Of a stretch of 64,000 nucleotides of DNA, positions 20,790-31,772 are shown in pieces. The notes under the pieces are model-generated. The model saw nothing but the letters and a program-made list of their open reading frames with translations. It made no database searches and was not told where the DNA came from. The stretch is from Pogostemon cablin (lineage: Eukaryota > Streptophyta > Magnoliopsida > Lamiales > Lamiaceae). The position numbers were made by a program, and so were the translations under genes. Where the stretch lies: assembly GCA_023678885.1 (NCBI GenBank), contig JAHCLQ010000835.1, forward strand, positions 186,001 to 250,000, given 5' to 3'. Position 1 is the stretch's first letter; each line of letters begins with the position of its first letter.

Positions 20790-22570
20790 GATCGAAGGGT
20801 GATTGTTAACACAAACACTAGATTTTTGAAAAGGACTATGTAATGAATCACAAACCTATGTGTAAATTGTTCTAAAGGAAGTGAGAGGAAAAACACAAAG
20901 TAAAAGTACCAATTGTACAAGAGGATATACCACAAGGTAAACTACATCGTGTGTCATATCTGATACACAATTGCATGTAGTGCCTTGTCATAGTGGGAGG
21001 GTTGTCTTACAACCCGAAAGATTTATGTTTAGGGAAAGTCGTGAGACTTGGTCCCTAGTAAACATGAAATTGACCTATAGATACAACGAAGCACTACAAG
21101 ATGAAAATACGGAATCTTAGCAAAGTGCAATGTATGTTGAAATAGAATCGATGGATTCTAAATTAGATCTGGCTGCTTGTAGGACTACCAAATGGTGTAA
21201 AAGCCATTGGAAGTAGTCATACAATATAAAAGAGGATCATACGGTAAGGTGAAAACTAAGAAAAGCTTGTTGCGAAAAGGTATAATCAGAAAGAAAAGGT
21301 TCGATTATGAGGAAACCTGTTTGCCGATAGCTATGCCTATGTTGATCCGGACTCTTTTATCTGTTGCTACTCATATGAAATATGAGGGATAGCAAATAGA
21401 TGTCAAGACAGCTTTCCTGATTAGAAGTCTTGAGGAAAACATCTATGTGAAGCAACCAGAGTGATTCATTGCAAAGGGCTAAGAGCATTTTGATAGTAAG
21501 TTTTAAAGTGTCCATCGATGGACTAAAGCAAGCTTCAAGATCATGAAATATCCATTTTAATGAGGTAAATCCAGTGACATGGATTTAATCAATGTTTGGA
21601 TGGGGCTTGTGTATTGAAAAGAGTGTCGGAAACGTGGTGGTATTTCTTGTACTGTACGTAGATAGTATCTTAGTCATTGGAGACAATGAAAGAGTATTGT
21701 CAGGCATATGGGGTATGGTTAATAAGGCAGTGTGACATGAAGGACTTAAGATAAGCAAGAAATATTCTTGCAATTATCTCAAGCTTCATGAATTGATACA
21801 ATTCCTACTTGTTTAGCATGTAACTTTATCTAAGGAAATGTGTCTTGACACAAAAGAAGATAAAGTAGATAAAAGCGGTTCTTTATGCTTCGTCGAATAA
21901 GGAAGCTTAATCTAAGGAATGCTATGCACGAGAATGAATATCTATTTTGCCGAAGGCATGAACAGTGGGTATCAAGGTAACCCAAAATAAGAATGTTGAA
22001 CTGTGGTAAGACATATACTTATGTACCTGAAAAGGACCAGATATTATATGTGGACTTACCGAACAGATTCACTGCTTCTTAGGGGTTACATAGATTCGGA
22101 TTTTTCAAATCAGATAGGGACGGCAGTAAATCCACCTCAAAAGTTGTGTTTAATTTTAGGAAGTAGAGTCATAATGTGGAGGAGTGTTATATAGAAATAT
22201 ATTTCAGACTCCGGACTCCATCATGGAAAGATGATAAATTGGAGCCTATAAGGCAACCAAAAGTATCTATATGACTCTAGAAACTTCATGATAGACTTCG
22301 AAATGATTCTAAGTTTGCCCAAGGATATCACAATTTATTTTGATGATAATGGTGCAGTTGCAAACTTGAAGGAATAACGAGCCCACAAGGCAATTAAACA
22401 CATGGAGCGCGAGTACCACCTGTTACGAGAAATCGCATGATGAGGGGAAGGTTGTTGTCGCCTAGATTGCATCGGATGATAACCTAGTAAATCCATTTAC
22501 AAGGACCTTAAGGCGAGAGCTTTTGATGGTCGTGTAATGGGAGTGAGAATCAGATGTATGGCAGAAGACA
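20790..22570 (+). pseudogene. copia-A reverse transcriptase-RNase H remnant
   Basis: In order, through several frames: YNEALQDEN-type phrase near 21,087; FDYEETCLPIAMPMLIRTLL and QIDVKTAFL near 21,300-21,420 (RT palm start); DGLKQASRS near 21,518; LYVDSILVIGD at 21,652-21,684; MLCTRMNIYFAEGMNSGYQ near 21,920; VRHILMYLKRTRYYMW and RGYIDSDF (RNase H) near 22,003-22,105; AHKAIKHMEREYHLLREIA near 22,385. The catalytic YVDD motif has become YVDS (21,655-21,666). Many stops. The polyprotein is dead. Confidence 0.8.
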
Positions 22571-25372
22571 TGACAGCATAGTCTTTTAGTATAAGAGTCT
22601 AGCTTTTTGTATGAACAATACTATAACAATTTATTTGAAGTGAGAATCATATGAACAAATGATTGCGTCTTATAATTTATTTATATGTTCTATGCAATAG
22701 TGCACTTACTTTATACTGTAGATAATATATTGTGCGACAACACGCGGAAGATCATATTATCGGTGTCCTTATAAAGTATAAACAGATGCTCACAACCGAG
22801 ATAGATGGGGACTCTCTATCGGGTTGGTTGTAGTGTGATTTGGTATTAGTTTGTCTTGACTATAGAATCACATTAGTGCACATTTTGTGTATTGAGCAGG
22901 ACCACTTGAGATCTTTCGACTTATACTGTCTATACAGGAGAACTTGATCTCAGTTATTATGGATGTTCGTGCTCTTAATCCCTATGCAATAACCTCGACA
23001 CATAAGGCAGTATGAATTTCTTTGATTCATCAATGGGTGAGATTTACATGTAATTGAATCAACAACTCGGTGAGTTGGGAAATAGTGTTGTCTCTGTGGT
23101 GTGCTGTTGATTGTAGAAGGAATCCGTGTCCGTTATAGGTTGATGATGTCCCCTTGAGGAGCTCATTGTTGGATTGTATACTAAAAGTCTAGCTTTTTGT
23201 ATGAACAATGTTTAAACAATTAATTTGAAATGAGAATCATATGATCAAATGATTGTGTCTTATAATTTATTTATATGTTCGATGCAATAGTCCACTTACT
23301 TTATACTGTAGATAATATGTTGTGCGATAACACGCGAAAGATCATATTGTCGGTTTCTTTATAAAGTATAAACAGATGCTCACAACCAAGATAGACGGGG
23401 ACTCTCTATCGGGATGGTTGTAGTGTGGTTTGGTATTAGCTTGTCTTGGCTATAGAATCACATTTGTGCACTTTGCGTGTATTGAGCAGGACCGATTGAG
23501 ATCGTTCAACTTATACTGACTTATAGGAGAACTTGATCTCTATTATTATGGATGTTCGTGCTCTTAATCCCTATATAATAATCTCGACACATAGGGCAGT
23601 ATGTATTTCTTTGATTCATCAATGGGTGACATTTATATGTATTAAATCAACAAACTCAGTGAGTTGGGAAGTAGTGATGTTTCTATGGTGTGCTGCTGAT
23701 TGTAGAAGGAATCCGTGTCCGTTATAGGTTGATGATGTCCCCTTGAGGAGCTCATAAGGATTATCATGTAAACCTAGCTGGTGGATTTATTCCGGTATGA
23801 TAATGAGGTTGAGTGGTACTACTCTTGGATGAGATATTAATTAATGGAGTTGTCAGTAACTTAATTAATTAATGGGCATTGTATATCTTAAACATGGGGA
23901 GACTAATGGGCTCATAATAAGAAGGAGCCCATAACGTAATTATGGGATTAGAACGGTAGTGCAGTAATAATATTTTAGTGGTATATATTATTATTATTGG
24001 ACTTAAGTATAAGCTTTGGGCTAAGCTTGGATACTTAAGCCCAATGGAGGCCCAACTCTAATTTCTCTTCCTGGTCCCTGCTGTAGCCCATATATAAGTC
24101 ATCTCAGCTGTCCGGAAACCCTAATATATGAGATTAATCACGCCTAACACTGTGAGGAGGGTGAGGGAACAACAGATTGAGAAGATCTCGAGGATCGTCG
24201 CCCACACGACGTTGAGGTTGGACTTGGGAATACAGCAGAAGACTGGAAGGTTGTTTGCTGCTGCTATCCGCCACCTTCTACTATTTTTATAAAATCGTAA
24301 AGACTAAGAACAGGATATATGATATACTGACGGAAAGCCACGGAAGAGAGGATCATTTTGGCACGTAGATCACTCAAATCCGATATCAGATGAGAGAGTT
24401 ATGCCAAAACGGTGACGCTGCGCAAGCTGGTGGCGAAAATCCGTCTTCTCCAACATACCCTGGTGAAAGGTAATACGTTTCTTGTTTACTTGCTTCCGCT
24501 GCTTGTTAGAAACGTATGGAACCCTAACGGTTCATGCTAACCAAACGATCAAATGCCAACACTCATAAGGATTATTATGTAAACCCTACAGGTGGATTTA
24601 TTTCGGCATGATAATGAGGTTGAGTGGTACTACTCTCAGATGAGATATTAATTAATGGAGTTGTCAGTAACTTAATTAATTAATGGGCATTGTATATCTT
24701 AAACATGGGGAGACTAACGGACTCATAATAAGAAGGAGCCCATAACGTAATTATGGGATTAGAAAGGTAGTGCAGTAATAATATTTTAGTGGTATATATT
24801 ATTATTATTGGACATAAGTATAAGTTTTGGGCTAAGCTTGGATATTTAAGCCCAATGGAGGCCAAACTCTAATTTTTCCTCCTGGTCTCTGCTGTAGCCC
24901 ATATATAAGTCATCTCAACTGTACCGAAACCCTAATCTAAGGGATTAATCATGCCTAACATGTGAGGAGGGTTAGGGAACAGCAGATTGAGAAGATCTCG
25001 AGGATCGTCGCCCACACGACGTCGAGATTGGACTTGGGAATATAACAGAAGATCGGAAGGTTGTTTGCTGCTGCTGTCTGCTAACTTGCATGATTTTTAT
25101 AAAATCGTACAGAAATCAGAATTTAACGTGTGATATACTGACGGAAAGCCACAGAAGAGAGGATAGTTTTGCGTGTAGATCACTCAAATATGAGATCGGA
25201 TAAGAGAGTTATGCCCAAAACGGTGAGGCTGCACAGGCTGCCGACGATAATTCATCTTCTCCAACATACCCTGGTGAAAGGTAATACGTTTCTTGTTTTC
25301 TTGCTTCCGTTGACTATTAGAAATGTATGGAACCCTAATGGTTCACGTTAACCAAATGATCGAACGCCAACA
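22571..25372 (+). repeat. copia-A 3' LTR, split by a solo LTR
   Basis: Left piece about 22,571-23,166 (its first 20 or so bases are decayed), right piece 24,562-25,372 ending CGAACGCCAACA. Together about 1.4 kb. TATA box near 24,900. Confidence 0.85.
23167..24561 (+). mobile_element. copia-A solo LTR, TSD CTCAT
   Basis: 1395 bp, TGTTGGATTGTATACTAAAA ... CAAATGCCAACA, with exact CTCAT at 23,162-23,166 and 24,562-24,566. It lies in the same orientation as the LTR it entered and is the deepest layer of the nest. Confidence 0.9.
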
Positions 25373-26320
25373 AGAATAGCTGAGATGACTTATATATGGG
25401 CTACAACAGGGACCAGGAGAAGAAATTAGAGTTGGGCCTCCATTGGGCTTAAGTATCCAAACTTAGCCCAAAGTTTATACTTAAGTCCAATAATAATAAT
25501 ATATACCACTAAAATTTTATTACTGCACTACCGTTCTAATCCCATAATTACATTATGGGCTCCTTCTTATTATGAGTCCGACAGTCTCTCCATGTTTAAG
25601 ATATACAATGCCCATTAATTAATTAAGTTACTGACAACTCTATTAATTAATATCTCATCCAAGAGTAGTATCACTCAACCTTATTATAATGCTGGAATAA
25701 ATCCACCTGCAGGGTTTACATGATAATCCTTATAAGTTCCTCAAGGGGACATCATTAACCTATATCGGACACGGATTCCTTCTACAATCAACAGCACACC
25801 ATAGAGATATCACTATTTCCCAACTCACCGAGTTTGTTGATTTAATACATATAAATCTCACCCATTGATGAATCAAAGAAATACATACTGTCTTACGTGT
25901 CGAGGTTATTGTATAGGGATTAAGAGCACGAACATCCATAATAACTGAGATCAAGTTCTTCTATATAGACAGTACAAGTCGAACAATCTCAAGTGGTCCC
26001 ACACAATACACACAAAGTGCACTAATGTGGTTCTATAGTCAAGACAAACTAATACCAAATCACACTACAACCATCCTGATAGAGAGTCCCCGTCTATCTC
26101 GGTTGTGAGCATCTGTTTATACTTTATAAGGAAACTATAATATGATCTTTTGCGTGTTGTCGCACAACATATTATCTACAGTATAAAGTAAGTGGACTAT
26201 TGCATCAAACATATAAATAAATTATAAGACGCAATCATTTGTTCATATGATTCTCACTTTAAATAAATTGTTATAGTATTGTTCATACAAAAAGCTAGAC
26301 TCTTAGTATACAATCCAACA

Positions 26321-26617
26321 TCCTATACCACATCCAAACCCTAACTCCATCCGTAGATGGTAGAGAGAGATTCTTGCAGCTAATCAAGTGAAAACCAAGT
26401 GAAGATTCAAGACGGAGCGAGAAGCGACGGCGCCCACATCTGGGGTTTACTTCGCAACTTAATCTATCTTGTAATTTTCAAGACTATGGGTAAGATCTAT
26501 CCAATCGCCATGAACGTTCTTCGAAGCGTTATGGGCTAGAACCACTTTGGTAGTTCTAGGGTTATGAAGGTTTTTATCTAGTTAATTGAACTTCCATGTG
26601 TATACTCCGTACAACAC
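26321..26617 (+). repeat. Athila-like 5' LTR, second part
   Basis: Continues the LTR after the copia-A cluster (TCCTATACCACATCCAAACC onward) and matches 39,425-39,723. The match stops at TACTCCGTACAACAC. The last ~735 bp of LTR, the primer site, leader and first part of gag are deleted, joining at a short ACAACA-like overlap. Confidence 0.8.
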
Positions 26618-27070
26618 AACAACAATCAAGGAAATTTGAAGAAGCGAATTACGCCATGGGTCAGAGTATTCAAGGAACGAGGTATCCAAATAATCAAGAA
26701 AACATGAATTACCCTTGGAACTACAACAATCGTGTTCCTCCGGGTAACTATCAACAACAAAGGAGGTCGGAATTTTCGTGGGGCAATCCAAATGCGGCGA
26801 TGCAACCTCCTATTGGTGTTAATCCTGGTGCTAAGACTGAAGAAGGAAATCCTGGGTTTAGAGGATACAGTGAACCGATATGTGGCTAAGAATTATGCTA
26901 GGGTGGATCGATTGGAAGAAAAAATTGATTCAAATCATGGAGAATTGACTCAAATAATTTAGAAAGGAAAGCTTCCATCTCAAAGTATTACGAACCCTAA
27001 GTCTTGCAATGCCATCACATTGAGGTCCGGGATGCAGTATGAAGGTCCGATGAAGACGGCGAGCGAAAAA
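26618..27070 (+). pseudogene. Athila-like gag C-terminus and start of the gag-protease linker
   Basis: Frame 1 gives PNNQENMNYPWNYNNRVPP, GNYQQQRRSEFSWGNPNA and stops at TAA 26,887-26,889. After a frameshift NYARVDRLEEKIDSNHGELT and then LPSQSITNPKSCNAITLRSG appear. The tail of Athila gag is N/Q/P-rich like this, and LPSQ-x-NP-x-NAITLRSG is its standard linker motif. The N-terminal capsid part is missing. Confidence 0.75.
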
Positions 27071-27094
27071 GAAGAAACTAGGAACACTGTACGA

Positions 27095-27445
27095 CCAGAA
27101 CTACCACGTTCGACCAGACCTGATGGTCGAACAGAGATCGAACAACTCTCGAAAAAATAGAGTTACGACACTCTGTTTTTAGTCCCGCCGTTCGACCAAG
27201 CAACTTCTGTTCGACCAGATAACTCTGGTCAAACCATGGTCGAACAAGCACTTATGGAGAATAATGATTGCGTTCAGTTTATAGGGTCTTCGTTTGCCAG
27301 TCTCCTTTCGTTCGACCAGACCACTCTGGTCGAACTATGGTCGAACAGGAGCTGAATGAACTGAACCCATTTTCAGAGCCCTCGTTCAACCACACTCTAG
27401 TTGTTCGACCAGACCACTCCGGTCGAACAGTGGTCGAACTGCTTC
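27095..27445 (+). repeat. TTCGACC/GGTCGAA hairpin modules inside the gag-protease linker
   Basis: TTCGACCAGA (27,311-27,320) and TCTGGTCGAA (27,325-27,334) form a perfect 10-bp stem with a CCAC loop. A near-copy lies at 27,404-27,427 with one mismatch. More single motifs run from 27,102 to 27,437. In one frame the modules encode repeats of the type VRPDHSGRTVVE. Confidence 0.8.
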
Positions 27446-27911
27446 ATGCACCTCCCATTTTGATATCGAATGCTACACCCGTTGTTCAGAACACTCCAGA
27501 GCCATCACAAGAGCAGAATACTAAGCTTTTAGCAGAGAAGAAGTGGGAAAGAGCCAAGAGATTGAAAGCCGAGAAGGATAAAGTGAAGGAGGTTGAACGT
27601 GATGACTGAGGAATCCCTAAGACCAAGATACCTCCTCCGTTTCCTTTTCGGATAGTGAAAAAGGGATTGGAAGATAAGTTCAAGAGATTTCAAGATATAA
27701 TGAACAAGATAAGCTTGTGCTTTCCTTTCTCCGAAGCAATCATGGAGATGCCGTACTATGCCTGATTTTTGAAAGATATCATATTGAAGAAGAGAAGCTT
27801 GAACGGGGTAGAGACAGTGAACCTATCAGAGAACTGCAGCTCGATCATTCAGAGAAAGCTGCCATAGAAGTTGAAGGTTCCGGGGAGCTTCACTATTCTA
27901 TGTGATAGGTC
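27446..27911 (+). pseudogene. Athila-like protease N-terminal remnant, active site missing
   Basis: Frames shift repeatedly. Pieces such as EKKWERAKRLKAEKDKVKEV, MPYYA and KLKVPGSFTI survive. In intact Athila polyproteins the last is followed by the aspartic-protease D-x-G-A-S site. Here the sequence goes straight to the region after it, so the active site is deleted. Confidence 0.6.
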
Positions 27912-29087
27912 GATGACTTTTTCGAAGGGCGTGATAGAGATGTACTTGTGAAAGTGGATAAGCTTGTCTTTCCTGTGAATTTTCTTATGCTAGAGATGGA
28001 AGATGACAAGGATAATGTCCCTCTTATATTGGGAAGACCATTTCTTGCCACAGCTGGAGCTATGATTGATATCCAAAAGGGGGAGCTTAGATTGAGGATG
28101 GATAAAGATGAGGTTCTTTTCAACCTTGATAGGGCAATGAAGATGCGAATGGAGACACAATGTCACAGCATTGATGTGGTGGAGGAGATCGTTAAGGAAG
28201 ATATGTCTTTGACCCTGTCAAAGGATCCTTTGGAGACATGCTTGATGGAGTCTCTTACTTTTCCTACCACGGAGCTAGATGAGCTCTCTAATGAGGTATG
28301 TATTGAATTTCTTGAAAATTTACTTTCCTTGGGTGATGACAGGTATGAATCTAAAAGAACCAAGCTTGAAGAAGTCAAATGGACTAGGCAATACCTCCCA
28401 TTGGATAGAGAAAGCACACCGAAGGAAGAAAAGAAGGAGGAGTTGAAACCACTACCGGAGCACTTGAAGTACGCCTATCTAGGCGATAATGAAACTTACC
28501 CGGTAATTGTATCTTCTTCTCTTACTGATGACCAACTCGAAGAGTTGTTAGATGTGCTTAGGAAGTATAAGTCTGCTATAGGTTGGACTCTTGATGATTT
28601 GAAGGGCATTAATCCATCGTATTGCATGCATAAAATTAGGTTGCTAGATGAAGCTAAAAGTAGTATTCAGAATCAGTGGAGAGTTAATCCCACAATTCAA
28701 GAAGTGATTAGGAAGCAAATACTAACGTGGTTAGATGCAGGAATTATATATCCAATTAGTGATAGTCCCCATGTGAGTCCATTGCATATTGTAGCTAAAA
28801 AGGGGGGCATGACTATTGTGAAAGCCAAGGATGGCGAAACCCTAGCCACTAGGATTCCTATGGGATGATGTGTGTGTACGGATAACAGGAAACTAAATAA
28901 AAATACATGCAAAGACTATTTCCCTCTTCCTTTCATGGATCAAATGCTTGACCGTTTAGTAGGGTATGAGTTTTATTATTTCTTGGACGGGTACTCGGGT
29001 TATAATCAAATCATGATTGTGCCCGAGGATGTAGAAAAGATGACTTTTACGTGCCCATATGGAACCTTTGCTTTTAGGAAAATGCCT
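27912..29087 (+). pseudogene. Athila-like protease C-terminus and reverse transcriptase, first half
   Basis: DKLVFPVNFLMLEMEDDKD and VPLILGRPFLATAGAMIDIQ mark the end of the protease. RT begins PEHLKYAYLGDNETYPVIV and includes AGIIYPISDSPHVSPLHIV and, after a TGA at 28,866-28,868 (expected tryptophan of a GWR-V-C-D motif), RKLNKNTCKDYFPLPFMDQM, FLDGYSGYNQI and FTCPYGTFAFRKMP. The frame is otherwise open for over 1 kb, so this copy is not extremely old. It stops at a 73-bp foreign insertion. Confidence 0.85.
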
Positions 29088-29160
29088 CGTACGCAGTAGA
29101 ACTCTTTCCTCTTACGAGCATCCTCTACCGAGCACATCTCATTCCCTTTTACGATTGACT
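29088..29160. other. 73-bp insertion within the reverse transcriptase
   Basis: RT motifs on either side (FRKMP and FGLCNAPATFQ) are normally adjacent. The inserted 73 bp shifts the frame by one and contains stops. Its origin is not recognised. It begins CGTACGCAGTAGAACTC. Confidence 0.7.
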
Positions 29161-29856
29161 TTTGGATTGTGTAATGCACCTGCTACATTTCAGCATTGCA
29201 TGATGGCAATATTTGATGGGTTGATAGAGAAAATCAATGAGGTATTTATGGATGATTTTTCTGTGTTTGGTTCCTCTTTTGATATTTGTTTGTCTAACCT
29301 ACCTACTGTTTTGAAGAGATGTCAAGAAACTAATCTTGTCTTGAATTGGGAGAAGTGCCACTTTATGGTAAGAGATGGGATTGTTCTTGGTCATCATATC
29401 TTGGCCAAGGGATTACAGGTTGATAGAGCTAAGGTGGTGGCGATTGAGAAGCTTCCACCACCTACGAATGAGAAAGGAGTGCGGTCCTTTCTTGGACACG
29501 CAGGATTTTATAGGGGATTTATCAAAGACTTCTCAAAATACTCCAAGCCCTTATCTCACTTACTTGAAAAGGATGTTCCTTTTGTTTTTGATGAAGAATG
29601 TCTAACAGCTTTTCAGGTTTTGAAAGAGGCGTTTATTACTGCACCTATCTTGATCACACCAGATTGGACTCAGTTGTTTGTACTTATGTGTGATGCAAGT
29701 GATCTAGCACTTGGAATGGTGCTTGGGCAGTTGAAGGAAAAGAAGTTCTGCACCATCTACTGTGCGAGTAAAACTTTTGATGCAGTACAAAAGAACTACA
29801 CTATCACTGAAAAGGAATTTTTAGCGGTGGTGTATGCATTTGATAAGTTTCGATAG
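29161..29856 (+). pseudogene. Athila-like reverse transcriptase second half and RNase H
   Basis: FGLCNAPATFQHCMMAIFDG opens the segment. The catalytic box is intact as FMDD (29,245-29,256, context INEVFMDDFSVFG). It continues with GHHILAKGLQVD, RSFLGHAGFYRGFIKDFSK, then the RNase H segment CDASDLALGMVLGQ and TITEKEFLAVVYAFDKFR, ending at TAG 29,854-29,856. Confidence 0.85.
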
Positions 29857-29960
29857 TACTTGGTTGGCATGAAGACTATTGTGTACATGGATCATTCTGC
29901 GATCCGGTACTTGGTTGGCATAAAGACTATTGTGTACATGGATCTTTCTGATGAAGAAGA
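29857..29960 (+). repeat. 52-bp tandem duplication in RNase H
   Basis: TACTTGGTTGGCATGAAGAC (29,857) is repeated as TACTTGGTTGGCATAAAGAC (29,909), each followed by TATTGTGTACATGGATC. RNase H normally has this segment (YLVG-K-IVYMDH-A-RYL) once. Confidence 0.8.
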
Positions 29961-29979
29961 AGGAAGCGAAGCCTAGGAT

Positions 29980-30904
29980 TATTCGATGGATCCTTCCTTT
30001 ACAAGAGTTTGGCATGGAGATCCGAGAGAAGAAAGGAACGGAGAATGTTTTGGCGGATCACCTATCAAGGTAGAAACAAGGGAACATTGTTATGACTCTT
30101 TTGAATATATTGAAGAGATGTTCCCGGATGAGAAGATCATGGCGGTGTTCGTGGAAGGAGCGGAGAGAGCTGTGTAGTGGCTGCTCAAGGAATGGATCCA
30201 TGGTATGCGGATTACGTCAATTACATTGCCATAGGTGAAATTCCGAAAGATCTCAATAGGTATCAACTTGCAAAATTCAAGAGAGATGTTGAGACTTTCA
30301 TATGGTACGATCTTTTTGTGTACAAAAATTGTACGGATTCTATCGTCCTTAGGTGTGTGCCCGAGATGGAGATGGAGAGTGTTCTTGATTTTTGCCATAC
30401 ACAACATAACGGAGGGCATTTCGAAGCTCAAAAGACTACAACCAAGGTACTACAATCCGGTCTTCATTGGCCTACTTTGTTCAAAGATTATGAATCCTAT
30501 GCGGCGACATGCGATAGATGTCAAAGGATGGGAAATATAAGTAGAAGAGATGAAAAGGAGTTGAGGATGACTCATATCAATCAACTAGACGAGTTCAGAA
30601 ATCAAGCCTACAAGAACTCGGTGATCTATAAAGAGAGAATGAAGAAATGACATGATTCAAAGATCACTTATAAAGAGTTCAAGCAAGGAGATGAGGTATT
30701 ACTTTTTAACTCTCGTTTGAAGCTTTTTGCAGGAAAATTAAAATCGAAGTGGACAGGACCGTTCATTATCCATAGAGCCTGTGGAGGGGGAGTTTTGAAA
30801 TAATGGACAAAGACAGAGACATCGTAGTGGCAAATGGGCATCGATTTAAGCACTATAGGTCACCGGATGATGCTTGTGTTGTCTTTGAAGATACCTTACA
30901 TTAA
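29980..30904 (+). pseudogene. Athila-like RNase H end and integrase without its catalytic core
   Basis: After the RNase H tail, the integrase zinc-binding domain is readable: FCHTQHNGGHFEAQKTTTKV ... GLHWPTLFKDYESYAATCDR, CQRMGN (H-H-C-C, about 30,388-30,537). The next residues are ELRMTHINQLDEFRNQAYKN, then after TGA at 30,648-30,650 EFKQGDEVLLFNSRLKLFAG and KLKSKWTGPFIIHR, the C-terminal DNA-binding part, ending around 30,904. The whole D,D-35-E catalytic core between these parts is missing. Confidence 0.8.
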
Positions 30905-31403
30905 GTTGGTACCGTCATAACTCTCCGACGTTAAACATGAGCGCCTATTGGGGGCTTTCCCTCCCGTTTTATTATTTTATTTATTTAGTGAGAGTAAGAA
31001 ATTTTTATGTTTAAGGTGCTTATTAATCGTCAATTACATCTCTTTGCAAACTTAGTTTCGACTATAGTTTCTACTAAGTTTGGGGGGGGGGGGTGTGATG
31101 TTCTTACTTCATTGAAGCACCAAGAGTATAATCTTTTATTTGTAAAATCTACTAGGGGAGTTGATTTTTTGCTGTATATTGAAACTTTAACCGGTTTTAA
31201 TGTGTCGATTTTTTTGCAAGTTGCCTAGTGTTCGGTGGTGTTTTATTTATTTTAGTGTGAACGGAGTATTATACATGATTTTATATAGTCTAAGAGTGGT
31301 TCTCTAGCTTTTATTTTAGTATTATGATACTTGATGATGTCCTAGAGTTTAAGTTTTGTAGAGAAAGAAGAGAGGAGCTCGAAATTTCAGAAGTTCGGAG
31401 GCT
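30905..31403 (+). other. Region between pol and env-like ORF, with a second polypurine-like tract
   Basis: Non-coding. It contains CTAAGTTT followed by a run of 12 G (31,082-31,093), a close copy of the AAGTTTGGGGG tract that precedes the 3' LTR at 38,801. Confidence 0.65.
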
Positions 31404-31772
31404 CGTTCGACCACACTCTACTGTTCGACCAAAATATTGTGGTCGAACGGTGGTCGAATAGGGAGCCTGAACATGAAACCAACTTACAGAGGTGCCATTT
31501 GACCAGTGAGCCTTGCTTGACCAATACTTTGTGGTCGAACGGCAGTCGAACAAAACATGAGAGAACAAGGGGTGATTTTCAGTTTACAGAGGTGCTTTTC
31601 TACATCACGATGTTGTTCGACCAAGGCAATTTGGTCGAACTGAGGTCAAACGAGGTCACGTTTTAAAGGCAGACGCATGTTGTTCGACTAGAAACCCTTG
31701 TTCGACCATTCTATTCGAGTTGAACGCTGTTTGATATCGCGAATAAAGTTCAGTTCCTTCATTTCGTTCGAC
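31404..31772 (+). repeat. TTCGACC/GGTCGAA modules before the env-like ORF
   Basis: Four modules with a forward-forward-reverse-reverse order of motifs, for example GTTCGACCA at 31,423 and GGTCGAACGGTGGTCGAA at 31,440-31,457. Two are preceded by TTACAGAGGTGC (31,490 and 31,581). Confidence 0.8.

Larger units (their letters stand above)
15114..25372 (+). mobile_element. copia-A full-length element (Ty1/copia), degenerate
   Basis: 5' LTR 15,114-16,386, primer site 16,389-16,400, leader, gag remnant, a solo LTR (19,401-20,789) replacing the protease/integrase part, RT-RNase H remnant 20,790-22,570, and a 3' LTR 22,571-25,372 that is itself split by another solo LTR. It is flanked by AGAAC (15,109-15,113) and AGAAT (25,373-25,377). 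All coding parts contain stops and frameshifts. Confidence 0.85.
14675..26320 (-). mobile_element. copia-A solo LTR (minus), split by a full copia-A element; TSD TCCTA
   Basis: The left piece 14,675-15,113 starts TGCTGGTGTTCAATCG. The right piece 25,373-26,320 ends GTATACAATCCAACA. Exact TCCTA duplications flank it (14,670-14,674 and 26,321-26,325). The two pieces add up to about 1.39 kb, the length of an intact copia-A LTR. It therefore went in as one element reduced to a solo LTR, and was later split. Confidence 0.85.
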
